A DNA stretch of 64,000 nucleotides from Plutella xylostella. Lineage: Eukaryota; Arthropoda; Insecta; Lepidoptera; Plutellidae. The notes under the pieces were generated by a model. The model had not been told where the DNA came from. It did no database searches and saw only the letters and a list, made by a program, of their open reading frames with translations. Positions 8,926-19,265 of this stretch are shown here, piece by piece (the first letter of the stretch is position 1; each line of letters begins with the position of its first letter). Location of the stretch: NCBI RefSeq assembly GCF_932276165.1, contig NC_064004.1:1250001-1314000 (forward strand), in the 5' to 3' direction. Both the position numbers and the translations under genes were made by a program.

Positions 8926-11900
8926 CTAAGGTATAGCTTCTGTAATGGCCTTAACTCTGTTAGAAACGAATGGTTTCCACCGTCCTGGTTCTCCCTGTAT
9001 CCATCCTAAGACGGCAGTCGAATCAACCCAACAGTATTTTTCAAGGGCGTAGTTTGTCAATGAACTTTGAACTTTTTCCATAAGTTCGGACAAAAGTTTA
9101 GCTCCCATCAATTCTAGCCTCGGGGTTGAGCAGGTTTTATTTAATGGTGCTAACCGAGCTTTCGCGGCTGCTAGGGTAATGGTTGTCTGGTTATCCGTGG
9201 TGACCTTGCAATAAATCACTGCAGAGTATGCTTTATTGGAGGCGTCGGAAAAGCCGTGTAGCTCAACTTTTTGGTTATTCTTGGTAGTACCCAGCCATCT
9301 GTTAACTTCTATGGTGTTTATCAGCTGTATGTCTTGCCTTAGGGAGGTCCATTTGGTAGCGATGTCTTCTGGTAGGGTGTCACTCCAATCTAGGGCAGAC
9401 AACCATACGGTTTGAAATAATATTTTCATGTTGATGCTTATCGGAGTCAACCAGCCGAGTGGGTCAAACAGTTTGGATATATCCGATAGCAACGATCGTT
9501 TGGTTGGTGGTTTTGTTGTCATTTCTATGGTCGATTTAAAATAGAATTTGTCAATTGTTGGTTTCCAGCCGAGGCCCAAGGTTTTGGTCGAGTCCGACTG
9601 TACTTTAAATTCAAATGTTTCTTCTTCTTGGTTGGTGGTGGTCTGTGAATTTTCCAGAATTCTAGGATCATTCGCAGTCCATTTTCGTAGGTTAAATCCA
9701 CTTTTGGCTAACAATTCTACTAAATCACGTCTTAATTGGTTTGCTTTAGGAATGGTATGGCTTCCTCCACAATAATCGTCCATGTAGAAGTCCTGGTCTA
9801 ATGCTCTTGCCGCGTCGGGATATTGTTCTTTCTCCTCCTCAGCGAGCCTTTTGAGACACTGCATGGCGATGTAGGGCGCGACCTTGAAACCGAAGGTCAA
9901 GGTCGTTAGTTGATAAATACGCAATGGTTGGTTCTCTGAATCTCTCCACAATATTTTTTGGTAAGATTGGTCTTCAGAATGTATCATTATCTGTCGATAC
10001 ATTTTTTCAATATCGGCCGTGTAGGCATATTGGTACTGCCTCCACTTCATAATCAGATGTTGCAGGTCTTGTTGCAAGTTTGGTCCTTTATGCATGACGT
10101 CATTCAGGCTAAGTCCGGATGATGACTTCTGCGATGCATTAAATACCACCCTGACCTTGGAAGTGGTTGCCTCTGCTCTTATCACCGCATGATGAGGTAA
10201 ATAATTCTCATGGGTATTCGTCATCTTCGCAGGAATCATATGGTTTAGATCTATATATTCTTTCATGCATTTTTGGTATTCATTCTTGAGTGGTACATTT
10301 TTGGCCAATTTCCCTTCCAAATTTCTAAATTGGGCCGTCGCTGCTGGTTTGGTTTCACCTAATTTTTCTTTTAACTCAGACTTGAATGGAATGCGTACTT
10401 CAAACCTTCCGTCTTCACGTCTTTTGGTGGTTGTACGGAAATATTCCATGCACTCGTGATCTTCAGAAGACATCTCGATCTCGGAATTGGCGATGTCTTC
10501 GATTTCCCAGAACCTTTTCAAATCGTCTATCTCATGTAAGACTACATTACACTGGAAGGTTTGCAGCGAGCCGCAAAGTAACCAGCCTAGTTTCGTCTGC
10601 TGAGCGATAGGTTGATCTTCATTTTCTCCTCGTAGTATACTACCCAGCATGATCTTAGAGTAGACATCCGCTCCAAGAAGTAGGTCTACTGGTTGGCTCA
10701 CGAAGAAACTAGGGTCGGCCAACTTGATGTCCTGTATGTGAGGCCACGATGGTTTTGAAAAGGTTGATGTTGGTAGGCTTTTTATTAAGTTATTCATAAT
10801 AATAACGTTAACGCTGGTTGTATAGCTGCTATGAATGGATTGAATAACTACGTTTAACATTCCTTTGCAGTTATTTTCCTTCTCTCCTACGCCAAATATC
10901 TTTCCTTTACATTGGCTTCTCTTCAATCCTAACGTCTGTGCAGCCTTCTCACTTATCAGTGAAACTTGAGAGCCTTGGTCTACTAGGGCTCTCATTCTGT
11001 GTTTAATTCCGTCCTTTCCTGTCAAGTCAATCATAGCTGTGGCTAGTAATATCTCCGACATATCATTCCATGACACATTAATTGAAGAGTTTTTGTTATC
11101 TCTGGTTGATGGTTTATAAGCTGGTTTCATTGATGAAGTTGGTCTAGTTGTTGTTATTGGTTCATGCATCAGGGTATTGTGGGCCCCCGAGCATTTGCGA
11201 CACGTTTTGGTAGATTGACATGGTTTATTAAAGTGGTTTACGAAACAGTTATTGCATAAATTGTGTTTATTTAGCACATCTAATTTCTGTTCATTATTCA
11301 TTTGCAAGAATGCATTACACGACCAAAGGCCGTGTGCAGAATTGCATACAACGCAGTTTATTGCTCTAGTTACGGGCATTGACTTCATATTTGGTTTCGA
11401 ATTATATGTTTTATTGTATGTTGAATTATAATTATTCTGGTTATTATTATTGGAGTATCGTTTTTGGTAGGTATCTGGTTGGTTTTGGATTGCTACTTTT
11501 AGGTTTAGTGGGTCTTGTTTACGGCGAGATGCTTCAAGTGTCGTAAACTTGGTTTCAAGATACTCTAAGAATTCTTGTAGTACTGGTAGTTCCCGTGGGT
11601 TTTTCACAGATTCCAAGTATTCAGCAAATGAGTCACCATCCAATTTTTGTGCCAGAAGGTGAACTAATATGGGATCCCATGATGTTATATCCACTCCAAG
11701 ATTTTTTATGGCGTACAGAGTTTCTTTACAAACGTCATGTAACTTTTTAACTTTGTGAATACTTAGCAATGTATTAATGTGGGACGTAAAGATGAGGCGC
11801 TTGTTGTTAAAACGATGGTTCAAGATCTCCCAGCAGACCTCGTAATTGTCTGAACTTATTGGTAGGTGGTGTATAAGACGCTCGGCTTCTCCCGTTACTT

Positions 11901-12792
11901 TATTTTTCAAGAACTGCATCTTCTGGGCCTGGGACAGGGATGGGTTCCTGTGGATGGCTTCATCAAACAGATCTTTGAACGAAGTCCAATGGTGGTAGTT
12001 GCCGTTGAAGACTGGTATGTCCATTTGCGGCGTAGACTTGTCACGATGTGACGCAGACCACATTTTGGTGTTTATTGTTTTCTTGAGATCGTTGAAAGTG
12101 CTCTCATATCTGGTAAACTCATTCTGGTAACACACATCATTACCTCCATCTTCCGCTTCTATTTCCCAGTGGTAATGGTCAATGGTTGCCCAACGGTTTT
12201 GAAGGGTTTTCAGGGCATCTTCGAACTCCCATCTGTTCTGCATATGGTCCAGATCGATGGTACTCACCGTTCGCATGAATGCCTTAAAATGTATGCTTTG
12301 TTTCTTTATCATCTCGTCCAATTTAGATGAACGATTGATATTGGTGTGGTAAGAGGCGCTTCCCATTAGTGGTGTCGACACTGGTGCGGGGGAGGGCCCC
12401 GGCGCTGGTGCGGCCGAGGGGCCGGGGGTCGCTGCTCCGTGCGGCTCTGGTGCCGCCGCGGGACGCTGATAGGCATCGGACTGACGCTGGTACGCTGGCT
12501 TACCCGATTGAGACAATTTTACTATAATATCATCAAGTAATTGTTTAATGGTCATGTAAACTTCCTCTGCGGTTTCAAAACACTTTTTGGTGAAATACAC
12601 ATGGTCAAAAGTATTAAACTTGCACATCTTTCTATGGTTTTCTACATAATCACGCCAGTAAGTTTCAAGCATAGTAGACTTGCGGTTACAATAATCGATG
12701 GTTTTTCTTTCAGCTCCATCTTTTTTGATGTTGCTGAGCAGTTTTTTCAACGCTTCATAAATCTCGGTTTGGTTTAAGAAGTAATCCTCCAT
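8926..12792 (-). CDS. BEL/Pao gag-protease-RT-RNaseH polyprotein (frame 1)
   Basis: 1288 codons starting ATG at 12792. Order: gag with a helical N-terminus, a proline/alanine-rich low-complexity stretch (about 110-145), a DUF1759-type gag domain (about 150-430), two cysteine-rich zinc-knuckle-like clusters (about 470-545; CVVC and CRKCSGAHN), an aspartic protease with DQGSQ (about 600; DUF1758/A17 family), BEL/Pao reverse transcriptase with motif A YTADIEKMYRQI (about 925) and catalytic YMDD (about 1005), and RNase H with SDAS, LELMGAKL and VDSTAVLGW (about 1180-1270). The frame ends at a TAG (8926-8928) in the RNaseH-integrase linker, where relatives read through as one protein. The stop is either a point mutation or a readthrough signal. 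Confidence 0.9.
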   Translation of the reverse strand: MEDYFLNQTEIYEALKKLLSNIKKDGAERKTIDYCNRKSTMLETYWRDYVENHRKMCKFNTFDHVYFTKKCFETAEEVYMTIKQLLDDIIVKLSQSGKPAYQRQSDAYQRPAAAPEPHGAATPGPSAAPAPGPSPAPVSTPLMGSASYHTNINRSSKLDEMIKKQSIHFKAFMRTVSTIDLDHMQNRWEFEDALKTLQNRWATIDHYHWEIEAEDGGNDVCYQNEFTRYESTFNDLKKTINTKMWSASHRDKSTPQMDIPVFNGNYHHWTSFKDLFDEAIHRNPSLSQAQKMQFLKNKVTGEAERLIHHLPISSDNYEVCWEILNHRFNNKRLIFTSHINTLLSIHKVKKLHDVCKETLYAIKNLGVDITSWDPILVHLLAQKLDGDSFAEYLESVKNPRELPVLQEFLEYLETKFTTLEASRRKQDPLNLKVAIQNQPDTYQKRYSNNNNQNNYNSTYNKTYNSKPNMKSMPVTRAINCVVCNSAHGLWSCNAFLQMNNEQKLDVLNKHNLCNNCFVNHFNKPCQSTKTCRKCSGAHNTLMHEPITTTRPTSSMKPAYKPSTRDNKNSSINVSWNDMSEILLATAMIDLTGKDGIKHRMRALVDQGSQVSLISEKAAQTLGLKRSQCKGKIFGVGEKENNCKGMLNVVIQSIHSSYTTSVNVIIMNNLIKSLPTSTFSKPSWPHIQDIKLADPSFFVSQPVDLLLGADVYSKIMLGSILRGENEDQPIAQQTKLGWLLCGSLQTFQCNVVLHEIDDLKRFWEIEDIANSEIEMSSEDHECMEYFRTTTKRREDGRFEVRIPFKSELKEKLGETKPAATAQFRNLEGKLAKNVPLKNEYQKCMKEYIDLNHMIPAKMTNTHENYLPHHAVIRAEATTSKVRVVFNASQKSSSGLSLNDVMHKGPNLQQDLQHLIMKWRQYQYAYTADIEKMYRQIMIHSEDQSYQKILWRDSENQPLRIYQLTTLTFGFKVAPYIAMQCLKRLAEEEKEQYPDAARALDQDFYMDDYCGGSHTIPKANQLRRDLVELLAKSGFNLRKWTANDPRILENSQTTTNQEEETFEFKVQSDSTKTLGLGWKPTIDKFYFKSTIEMTTKPPTKRSLLSDISKLFDPLGWLTPISINMKILFQTVWLSALDWSDTLPEDIATKWTSLRQDIQLINTIEVNRWLGTTKNNQKVELHGFSDASNKAYSAVIYCKVTTDNQTTITLAAAKARLAPLNKTCSTPRLELMGAKLLSELMEKVQSSLTNYALEKYCWVDSTAVLGWIQGEPGRWKPFVSNRVKAITEAIP

Positions 12793-12973
12793 GGTTTTGG
12801 TGTAAAAGGATAGCTATAAATAGAGTTAAATAAATGGTTTGATCTGACCTGGTTTTCTGGTACAATAAATCCCAAACACTGCAATCCAACAGGTACGAAA
12901 TTTATCACTGGTTATGCCTCGAATGCACTGAACTGGTCCCGTCACTGATCCGAAGCCCTTTCTCGAAGGACCA
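12793..12973 (-). promoter_or_regulatory. BEL/Pao leader with putative primer-binding site
   Basis: 181-bp untranslated leader between the 5' LTR and the gag ATG. On the - strand it begins directly after the LTR with TGGTCCTTCGAGAAAGG; the TGG start fits pairing with a tRNA CCA end, as expected for a primer-binding site. The tRNA species is not determined. Confidence 0.6.
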
Positions 12974-13293
12974 TGAAGAAAGTTAGCACCCGTCGCGTAG
13001 CTACTTTCTTTGGTGATGGTTAAAAGGGGTAGATTTAATGATATACTTAATTATGGTTCTTAAGTAGATATATTGTCACTGTTACACAAGTTAAAACTGG
13101 TTACAAAAAAGGGGTTAAAAGGAGGATATAAGTATGAGTACAATGGTGTGAGTTCGACGGTGGTAAAACGTGTACTGACCTAGAAAGACAATTTCATGCA
13201 TAAAGTGCACTGAACTTATTTTATACAAACTAGGTAATTTCGTTATTGCGTTATTGCAATGTGCTGATCTGTTCGATCGCGCTGCTTCGAACA
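12974..13293 (-). repeat. 5' LTR of BEL/Pao element
   Basis: 320 bp, TG...CA ends on the - strand, reads identically to the copy at 4551-4870. It should contain the promoter and polyadenylation signals of the element, though I do not see an unambiguous TATA box. Confidence 0.92.
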
Positions 13294-13430
13294 TAATAAA
13301 TGGTATGTCTAAAGAAACATGGGATATGATCAACCATCAAGTAAGAATTAACGTTTATAAAAGGACAAACGCTGCTAGGGGTGACTCTATGTCCAGAAAT
13401 GAGACCACAACCATCGGCTGCTATAGGAAA

Positions 13431-13870
13431 CATGAAGGATCTATACAAAGCATCTTGAAGAACATTGCAACAAAACCCAGGATATCTGCTTGTTACTAAG
13501 GAAGATTGACTTTTAAGATGGTATGGCCACATTGGCGAAGTTTTTAATGATCCTAACCACCACCTGAGGAGTTGGATGCAGATGCAAATATACCAGGAGC
13601 ATCTTGTATTTTGATGCATAATCGTAATCAATATGATTAATAAAATCGGCAGGTCGCTAAGGCTAGTCAGAGGCCTTCGGGCGGCTTGATAACGTCTGAC
13701 AACTCTCTCAGCACAAGATTGCTTGTGTTGGGGCCCACCAACCCGCGCTAGGCCAGCGTAGTAGACTAGGCCTAAACCATTCCTTCATTGGAAGGAGACC
13801 CGTGCCCCAGCAGTGGGGACGTAATGGGTCGTGATGATGATTAATGATGAGATTTATGACTATCCTGCAC
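13431..13870 (+). pseudogene. RTE-type LINE 3' remnant
   Basis: A degraded coding end with RWYGHI (about 13518) is followed by a 3'UTR-like stretch containing AGTCAGAGGCCTTCGGGCGG, GAGACCCGTGCCCCAGCAGTG and a terminal TGATGATGATTAATGATGA tail. The same 3' sequence recurs at 42782-42950. GAT-type tails and CAGTGGGGACG endings are typical of lepidopteran RTE elements. No intact domain remains. Confidence 0.55.
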
Positions 13871-15427
13871 CTTGACAGAAATTTAAATATCCAACCCGCA
13901 AATAAAACGAATTGATACGGACCATACGATCGCTGAAGAGTGGCAAAGTACCAGGGAACGATGGATTTCCTACGAAGGCATAAAAAGCAGGGTAGATGCA
14001 ATATACCATATATTGCAGTCTTCAGGGATGGAGGATGATGAAGTGAAGTTAGAGTAAAAGTTAATTTAATTCATCTCCAACTTTTTCCTATAAGAATTGC
14101 TTTTCGTTAAAATACTTTATTTTGAAAATTATGGGATACAAACAGGTCGTGGTACTCGTGGTCACTCACTTAAAACGTGGTCTTCTATTTCGTATAATTA
14201 CCTAACAATTATCAAAATCGGTTAAGTTGATCCAGAGTTTTGCGCTTGGGAACACATTTTCGGTAAGATTTTTATATAGATAAGAAATCCTGTTTCTGAC
14301 TAGATTTCGATATAGGTAAATTATTTAAGAATAATTTTATTTTTGATATATAATTTTTATTTTGTATAAAAAGTAATGTCATGTTAATACATTAAAAATA
14401 TTTTACATTAAGAATCATATCGTCATAGAATTTTTTTTTTATAAAAAAATAAATATTTTGTAGGATCCTTTTAGAGAAACATTAAAATTCCCTACTTGCA
14501 TAGAAACAGCAATTTAGGAGAAAGGATCCAAGTGCATATTTTTATTAATAACTCAATAAATATTAATTATAGCAACACTATTATTTAGAACCGTAATATA
14601 TAATAGATATTATAATTTAATGCAGTTCTCTGGTGATATAATAAAAAAATATTTATAGTTTTAGACTGGCGAACGAATCTTAGTTTGTACCTACGTAATT
14701 ACTCTGCGCACGCGGCGCCAACTGTCGCATAGACGCACGTCCTCCCGAATGAACGTCCCGGCGGGGTACTGAAGCGACACCTTTCCAACCTGTCCTATTT
14801 ATATATTGGCGTTTTCACACAATATCCTTCAGGATATAATAATAATATAACAGCTTAAACAGCATAAACCGCTTCATTCCGATTCTTTTGAATTGTTTTA
14901 TATCACTTATATCAATTATTTACAAATCGCAAAAAACCGCTTAAGTGTCAATTGTACCATTAAACAGATTTTGGTAAAGTTGTATTAACCGCCAAACGCC
15001 GCGAGTAAGACTGACCGGTAAAATGGTTTAAGTGCCAGTGAGGCTTAAATTACAGTTACGTAAAATATATTAAGTGCTTTTATGTTATATTTGACAAGAA
15101 GGCATTTAGTTTTATATCCATTATGTTTTATTTCGCAATCAGGTAGGTCGCTTAAGTAACTAATGATACAAATTCACATTCATTCAAAATGAATTAGGTC
15201 ACAGTGTTTTACTGTTTTAGTAAGGGTAAAATGTTTTATATAACTTTATTATTGATCATGTATGTTTGAACATACAAATGACTAAAAAAGTGTCTCTTAA
15301 TACAAGAAAAAAGTATTAAGATATCCAAAATCACCGATGTCTTAAGCGCCAAAAAAGTGCTCAGATTGAAACGAGACCCGCACCATTCGAAAGAGAAAAA
15401 TCAGGCGATTCCAACGGTGTATATAAC
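13871..15427. other. Gene-free AT-rich stretch
   Basis: No supported gene. A short GC-rich patch is at about 14700-14770. Long A and T runs and no conserved reading frame. Nothing recognised. Confidence 0.5.
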
Positions 15428-15640
15428 TCATATTCGCCAAAAGTGGCGGATAAAACATTCTGCCTTTCCACCGTCGATATGTTCTAGCGATCCAACAGCA
15501 TTTTGACATGATAAACATGTGCTATCTTCTATTATGTTAAATCTTTTTAAATGCGATGGTGCTTTTGTGTTACCAAATCTCAGTCTATTCATTGTTGTGA
15601 TAAAATCTCGACTGGCTATTTTCAAATCATTATACCAGGG
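15428..15640 (-). pseudogene. LINE RT C-terminal fragment
   Basis: The - strand frame reads SRDFITTMNRLRFGNTKAPS and then HLKRFNI, CLSCQNAVGSLEHI. This resembles the region after the RNase H-like segment of Jockey/I-type LINE proteins (R-x-R-x-G-x-x-x-x-x-x-H-L, a cysteine pair and LEHI). Past LEHI the sequence switches to an inverted copy of the 31-bp segment at 3052-3082, so the end is rearranged. Confidence 0.5.
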
Positions 15641-16092
15641 CTGAGACTACTTATTGAAAATTATTCTACCTACATTAAAAAAGCAACGTAGCCAAGCTAT
15701 TTTTGAAGGTTTTTTTTATTGCTACCGGACCTCATTTCTTTCGGCCTACCAAACCAGCTACTTTTCAGCACCTGTATACTATTTTATCGATAACCCAGCA
15801 CTATATTTATCGACCCCTTCCCATCCCTAGTGAGCTTACCGTGCGCATGCGCAGCTCAACGTTCCGAATTCAAATTTCAAATCCTTCTTTTGTCTTTTTA
15901 AATCCATTTATTTCACTTCACCGGTATTCTGAGAGTTTTTTGTTGGCGAGAGAATTTGTAATAAAAACTGATACATGAAGAGGTTTCTTTATGGTACATT
16001 AACCGTGTAAGTGGAGTTGAATTTCATAGGAAAGTAAAAAATATATAGTTTAGAAGCGGAATGTGACATTTGTAAGTAAAGTCTGATTTTTA

Positions 16093-16220
16093 GGTGGAAT
16101 TTCACCAAACGCTAAACGTATTTAGTAGCCTGTCAAACGTTTGTCAGTTGGTACAAAATGTATTCAAAATTTGACTTTAATACAATTTTAAATACGTTTA
16201 GCGTTTGGTAAAAGTGACCC
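16093..16220. mobile_element. MITE, CCAAACGCTAAACGTATTTA family
   Basis: Inverted arms built on ACCAAACGCTAAACGTATTTA and its complement. A second copy with the same ends is at 49473-49592. Confidence 0.65.
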
Positions 16221-16359
16221 TGTATCTCAGATACTAAATTGATAGATTCTGAACGGTTCATCAACAGTCGATTAAGTAACGTAAGTATCTACCGTTCTAT
16301 TGGTGGGATATTAGTATCTGAAATAAAAAAAAATACTTTAGGTATGGTACGTGAATATC

Positions 16360-16505
16360 TAACGTTGAGTTGCAGAAAGGCACTTTAAGCTAATGTCGGC
16401 ATTAATATATGTCTGTCTCTTTCCGTCCGTATACTGTCAAAGCAAGGCAGGTATACATTTAAGGTCACCATTAGCTTAAAGTTCCTTTCTGCAACTCAGC
16501 GTAAG
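16360..16505. mobile_element. MITE, GAGTTGCAGAAAGGMACTTT ends
   Basis: Inverted ends GAGTTGCAGAAAGGCACTTT and AAAGTTCCTTTCTGCAACTC, with a second inverted block TAAGCTAATG/CATTAGCTTA. A left end of the same family is at about 49045-49066, truncated by another insertion. Confidence 0.65.
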
Positions 16506-16647
16506 TAGTTTTTGCTCTGGCTGAACGCATGAAGTCTGGTCCAAAAAGTCCATTAAGTTAATCATCCAAAATGCCTAGTTACTTACAATATAATTTGGTG
16601 AGGTTTGACTAAGAATTCAAATGAAATTAGATTGATCTCGTGAATCG

Positions 16648-16749
16648 CGAAGGGTGGCTGGTTATGATTGGATGCGGAAAGCTAAAGATCGCATCCAGTG
16701 GCGTGCTTTGGGAGAGGCCTACGTCCAGCAGTGGACTGCTATAGGTTGA
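16648..16749 (+). pseudogene. RTE-type LINE, last 33 codons
   Basis: Reads RRVAGYDWMRKAKDRIQWRA then LGEAYVQQWTAIG and a stop, followed by a TGATGATGATG tail. This is the conserved C-terminus of RTE-clade reverse transcriptases; related ends are at 48541-48736 and, on the - strand, 39697-39795. Confidence 0.75.
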
Positions 16750-16771
16750 TGATGATGATGATGATGACGGT

Positions 16772-16855
16772 GACTCTCGTGAGCAATGAAAAAAACCAGT
16801 GACATAGCAACTTATACTAGGGATTTAGGATTTAGGAAATTTACTCACGAGTGTA
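16772..16855. mobile_element. MITE, ACACTCAC family, internally deleted
   Basis: CTCGTGAGCAATGAAAAA at the left and TTACTCACGAGTG at the right are inverted. Only 84 bp remain. Confidence 0.45.
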
Positions 16856-16879
16856 ATAAATCAATAAACCATTTTGCGT

Positions 16880-16990
16880 AGTGCCAATTTTTCCATAGTG
16901 GGTTAGAGCATAACCAGGGATTATTGCTTGACTTTTAACACATCTGTCAAGAATTTAATATGGAGATGACGTATAATTGATCAACCTTTC
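16880..16990. mobile_element. Partial GTGCCAATTTCTCC-family MITE
   Basis: Diverged left part of the family that is complete at 35442-35589: GTGCCAATTTTTCCATAG followed by GAGCATAACCAGGGA and an ACATCTGTCA stretch. Confidence 0.5.
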
Positions 16991-17372
16991 CTTGGTTACG
17001 ATTTAACTGACTATTGTTAAATTGGAGCTTAGACTTATTTTCCAGGCTGTATCGAAAAAACCGTAAAACCTACCATCAGTAGCACAACACTAGCGATGAA
17101 TGGCGTCGCGCGTGCGTACAGCGCCCCCTATCGGCTTTGGGTTTGAATGCCGAACACCTTTTTATTCTCTTTTCAAATTTCAAATGGTACCGGCCAGTAA
17201 CACGATGAAAGGGTTGCTCCTCGGAATAATAACTTCGTCTTTGGTGTCAAAAGAACGGATAGTAATGGAGGATGTGGCTGACATCGGATGGTGTGATGTT
17301 AACGTTGGTTGGCTGATGCGCCGGAGGTCCCAGCTTTGATTACTGGGCGGGGTAGTTTTAGCGGTATTTAAT

Positions 17373-17640
17373 AAAAAAAAAAAAAAAACACGCACTCACG
17401 CCTTGTACTAATGTACTCCCTTGCGGGGTAGGCAGAGGTACATTGCTGCACCCACTTTTCGCCAGAGTGTTATGTTAGTCCCAATGTAATAGGGGGCAGG
17501 CCTATTGCCATTTTACGGGCACATCCAAGACCTGAGAACAAATATCTGTGTTTAAACAAATATCTGCCCCAGCCGGGAATCGAACCCGGGACCATCGGCT
17601 CAGTAGTCAGGGTCACTAACCACTACGCCATTCGGTCGTC
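17373..17640 (-). mobile_element. SINE family B with 10-bp target duplication
   Basis: Flanked by GGTATTTAAT at 17363-17372 and 17641-17650. In the sense direction the 3' end is a run of about 14 T after GTGCGTGT. Confidence 0.88.
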
Positions 17641-18109
17641 GGTATTTAATGTTGCCGAAAATAGCCGTATGGATATTAAAAGCAACATAACTAAAGCGAA
17701 AAGTGGTTACAACAATGTATGCATCTATCTATGTATCATGTAAGGGAGACAAGGCAGGAAGAGTTTTATTTACTTAACGACATTTTTACATCTTCTATAA
17801 TTTAAATATAGGTAGGTACCTAACTCTGATAAAAAATATTCATGTTACAGGTAGGTTTGTCCTATTACACAATAACATACCTAATGAGGTAAGCAATGAC
17901 AAGATTTTGAAGATAAATAAAGGGATTTAAAAGCCTGAAGCATTTTATAAATCTTAAAACTGTAGGTGTTAACATTGTTAGTCAGTGTTGCCAGTTGCTC
18001 AATTATTTTAAATTTCAAATAAAAAAAAACATAAATCAAAACTTGACCATTAGGTACTGTAACTACCTACAAAAATATTTAGCTTGGCATTTCCGTTTCC
18101 ATGACTTTA

Positions 18110-18345
18110 TACACTCACGGGCAATGAAAAGGTTCCACAGAGAAAAGCACCAAATTACTCCTAAACGGAAAAGGCTAGTTTAAAAACGCCTTCTGCAACA
18201 TTGAAGTACATTAAATACAGCTTCTGGATATAACGAACTAATAACAGTCATATTTAGTTCAAACTTTAAATTAAATGTTAGAAAAAATGGGGTTGTTTTG
18301 GTTCAGGATTTTTTGAGTCGAACTTTTTAATTGCCGCTGAGTGTA
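18110..18345. mobile_element. MITE, ACACTCACGGGCAATGAAAA family, complete
   Basis: Left end ACACTCACGGGCAATGAAAA, right end AATTGCCGCTGAGTGT; TA at both borders. Length about 235 bp, matching the copy at 36264-36501. Confidence 0.6.
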
Positions 18346-18356
18346 CCTACATAGAT

Positions 18357-18572
18357 ATAGTGCCACAAACTTATCTGTTCCGGTGACAGCTCAAATAAAT
18401 CTCTAATATTTCTTAATTCTATAAGATTTTAAGTTTCCTCGTATTGTTAATTCGCTCTTGCGGTGTTAATAAACCCATCTAATGTTTTAAAATATACAAT
18501 TTATTAGTAAGTAATGAGATATGGATCAATTAAGTTCGCTGTCACCGGAACAGATAAGTTTGTCGCACTATA
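18357..18572. mobile_element. MITE with 30-bp inverted ends
   Basis: ACAAACTTATCTGTTCCGGT with GACAGC at the left is inverted at the right; the outermost bases are AGTGC/GCACT with TA-rich flanks. About 215 bp. Confidence 0.65.
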
Positions 18573-18775
18573 CATAGATAGATGCACTGAACTAGTAGGT
18601 AATCTCAACCTTTTTCAGTCTGGCAACTCAGCTGCCCTAAATGCCATAATCGGTCCCCTTCAATCTCCGCACACAATAACATAATCCATCTTAATCAGGC
18701 TTGTCGGTTGCCACATCTCTTCCTTATCGCGTTAGCTTCAGGATGTTAGGTATGTGGTCAAGAGAGCTGTGGGGT

Positions 18776-18916
18776 TATCACCACCGAACATTAGTACTGA
18801 ACATTGAACAATCCTAAAGCAGCGTCGCTAGCTTGATAAATCTGACATAACTTGTTGGATCTCACAGATGTTTGACGATGCTTATGTTTTGTTATTTGCT
18901 AATGTGTCGGTGGTGG
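18776..18916. mobile_element. MITE, CCACCACCGAACATTAG family
   Basis: Inverted ends TCACCACCGAACATTAG and CTAATGTGTCGGTGGTGG; core contains GCAGCGTCGCTAGCTTGATA. Confidence 0.6.
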
Positions 18917-18948
18917 TATGGTCGCTAACGTAGTCAGGAGGATTATAA

Positions 18949-19265
18949 GGGGCCGTCCATTAATCACGTGAGGTCGTTTTTCTCATTTTTGACCCCCCCA
19001 TCCCCCCTGGTGATATTTGGTGAGGTTTGGGACCAAACCCCCCTCCCCCCCCTGGATCACGTCTATTTGTTTTGGAAGTCATGATGAGATGTAAAGGCAA
19101 TTTTTGACTAGAAAAAATATAGGTCATACTACAAATCGTTAAAATTTTTGCGCCGTCCAAAATATCGGTTCAGAAATACCAAATTTTTGATAAAAAAATA
19201 ATACACGTGATGTCTAACGAGAACCCCCCCTCCCCCCTCGTGATGTTTCGTGAGGTTTTCAGTAC
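18949..19265. mobile_element. C-tract-rich repeat starting GGGGCCGTCCAT
   Basis: Starts GGGGCCGTCCATTAATCACG and holds three C runs of six to eight bases, each before TCCCCCC or CTGG and GTGATRTTTSGTGAGGTTT. The GGCCGTCCAT start and C-run pattern recur widely in insect genomes as a dispersed repeat. The - strand frame across it is not a gene. Confidence 0.45.

Larger units (their letters stand above)
4551..13293 (-). mobile_element. BEL/Pao LTR retrotransposon with envelope, nearly intact
   Basis: An 8743-bp element read on the - strand: 5' LTR (12974-13293), leader with a TGG-initial primer site, gag-protease-RT-RNaseH frame, integrase-envelope frame, 3' LTR (4551-4870). The order protease-RT-RNaseH-integrase and the YMDD-type RT assign it to BEL/Pao (Belpaoviridae, Semotivirus group). 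The LTRs are 320 bp each and identical by eye, so insertion is recent. The coding sequence is broken only by one in-frame TAG at 8926-8928. Flanking 5-mers (TAAAG left, TAATA right) are not a clean target duplication. Confidence 0.9.
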
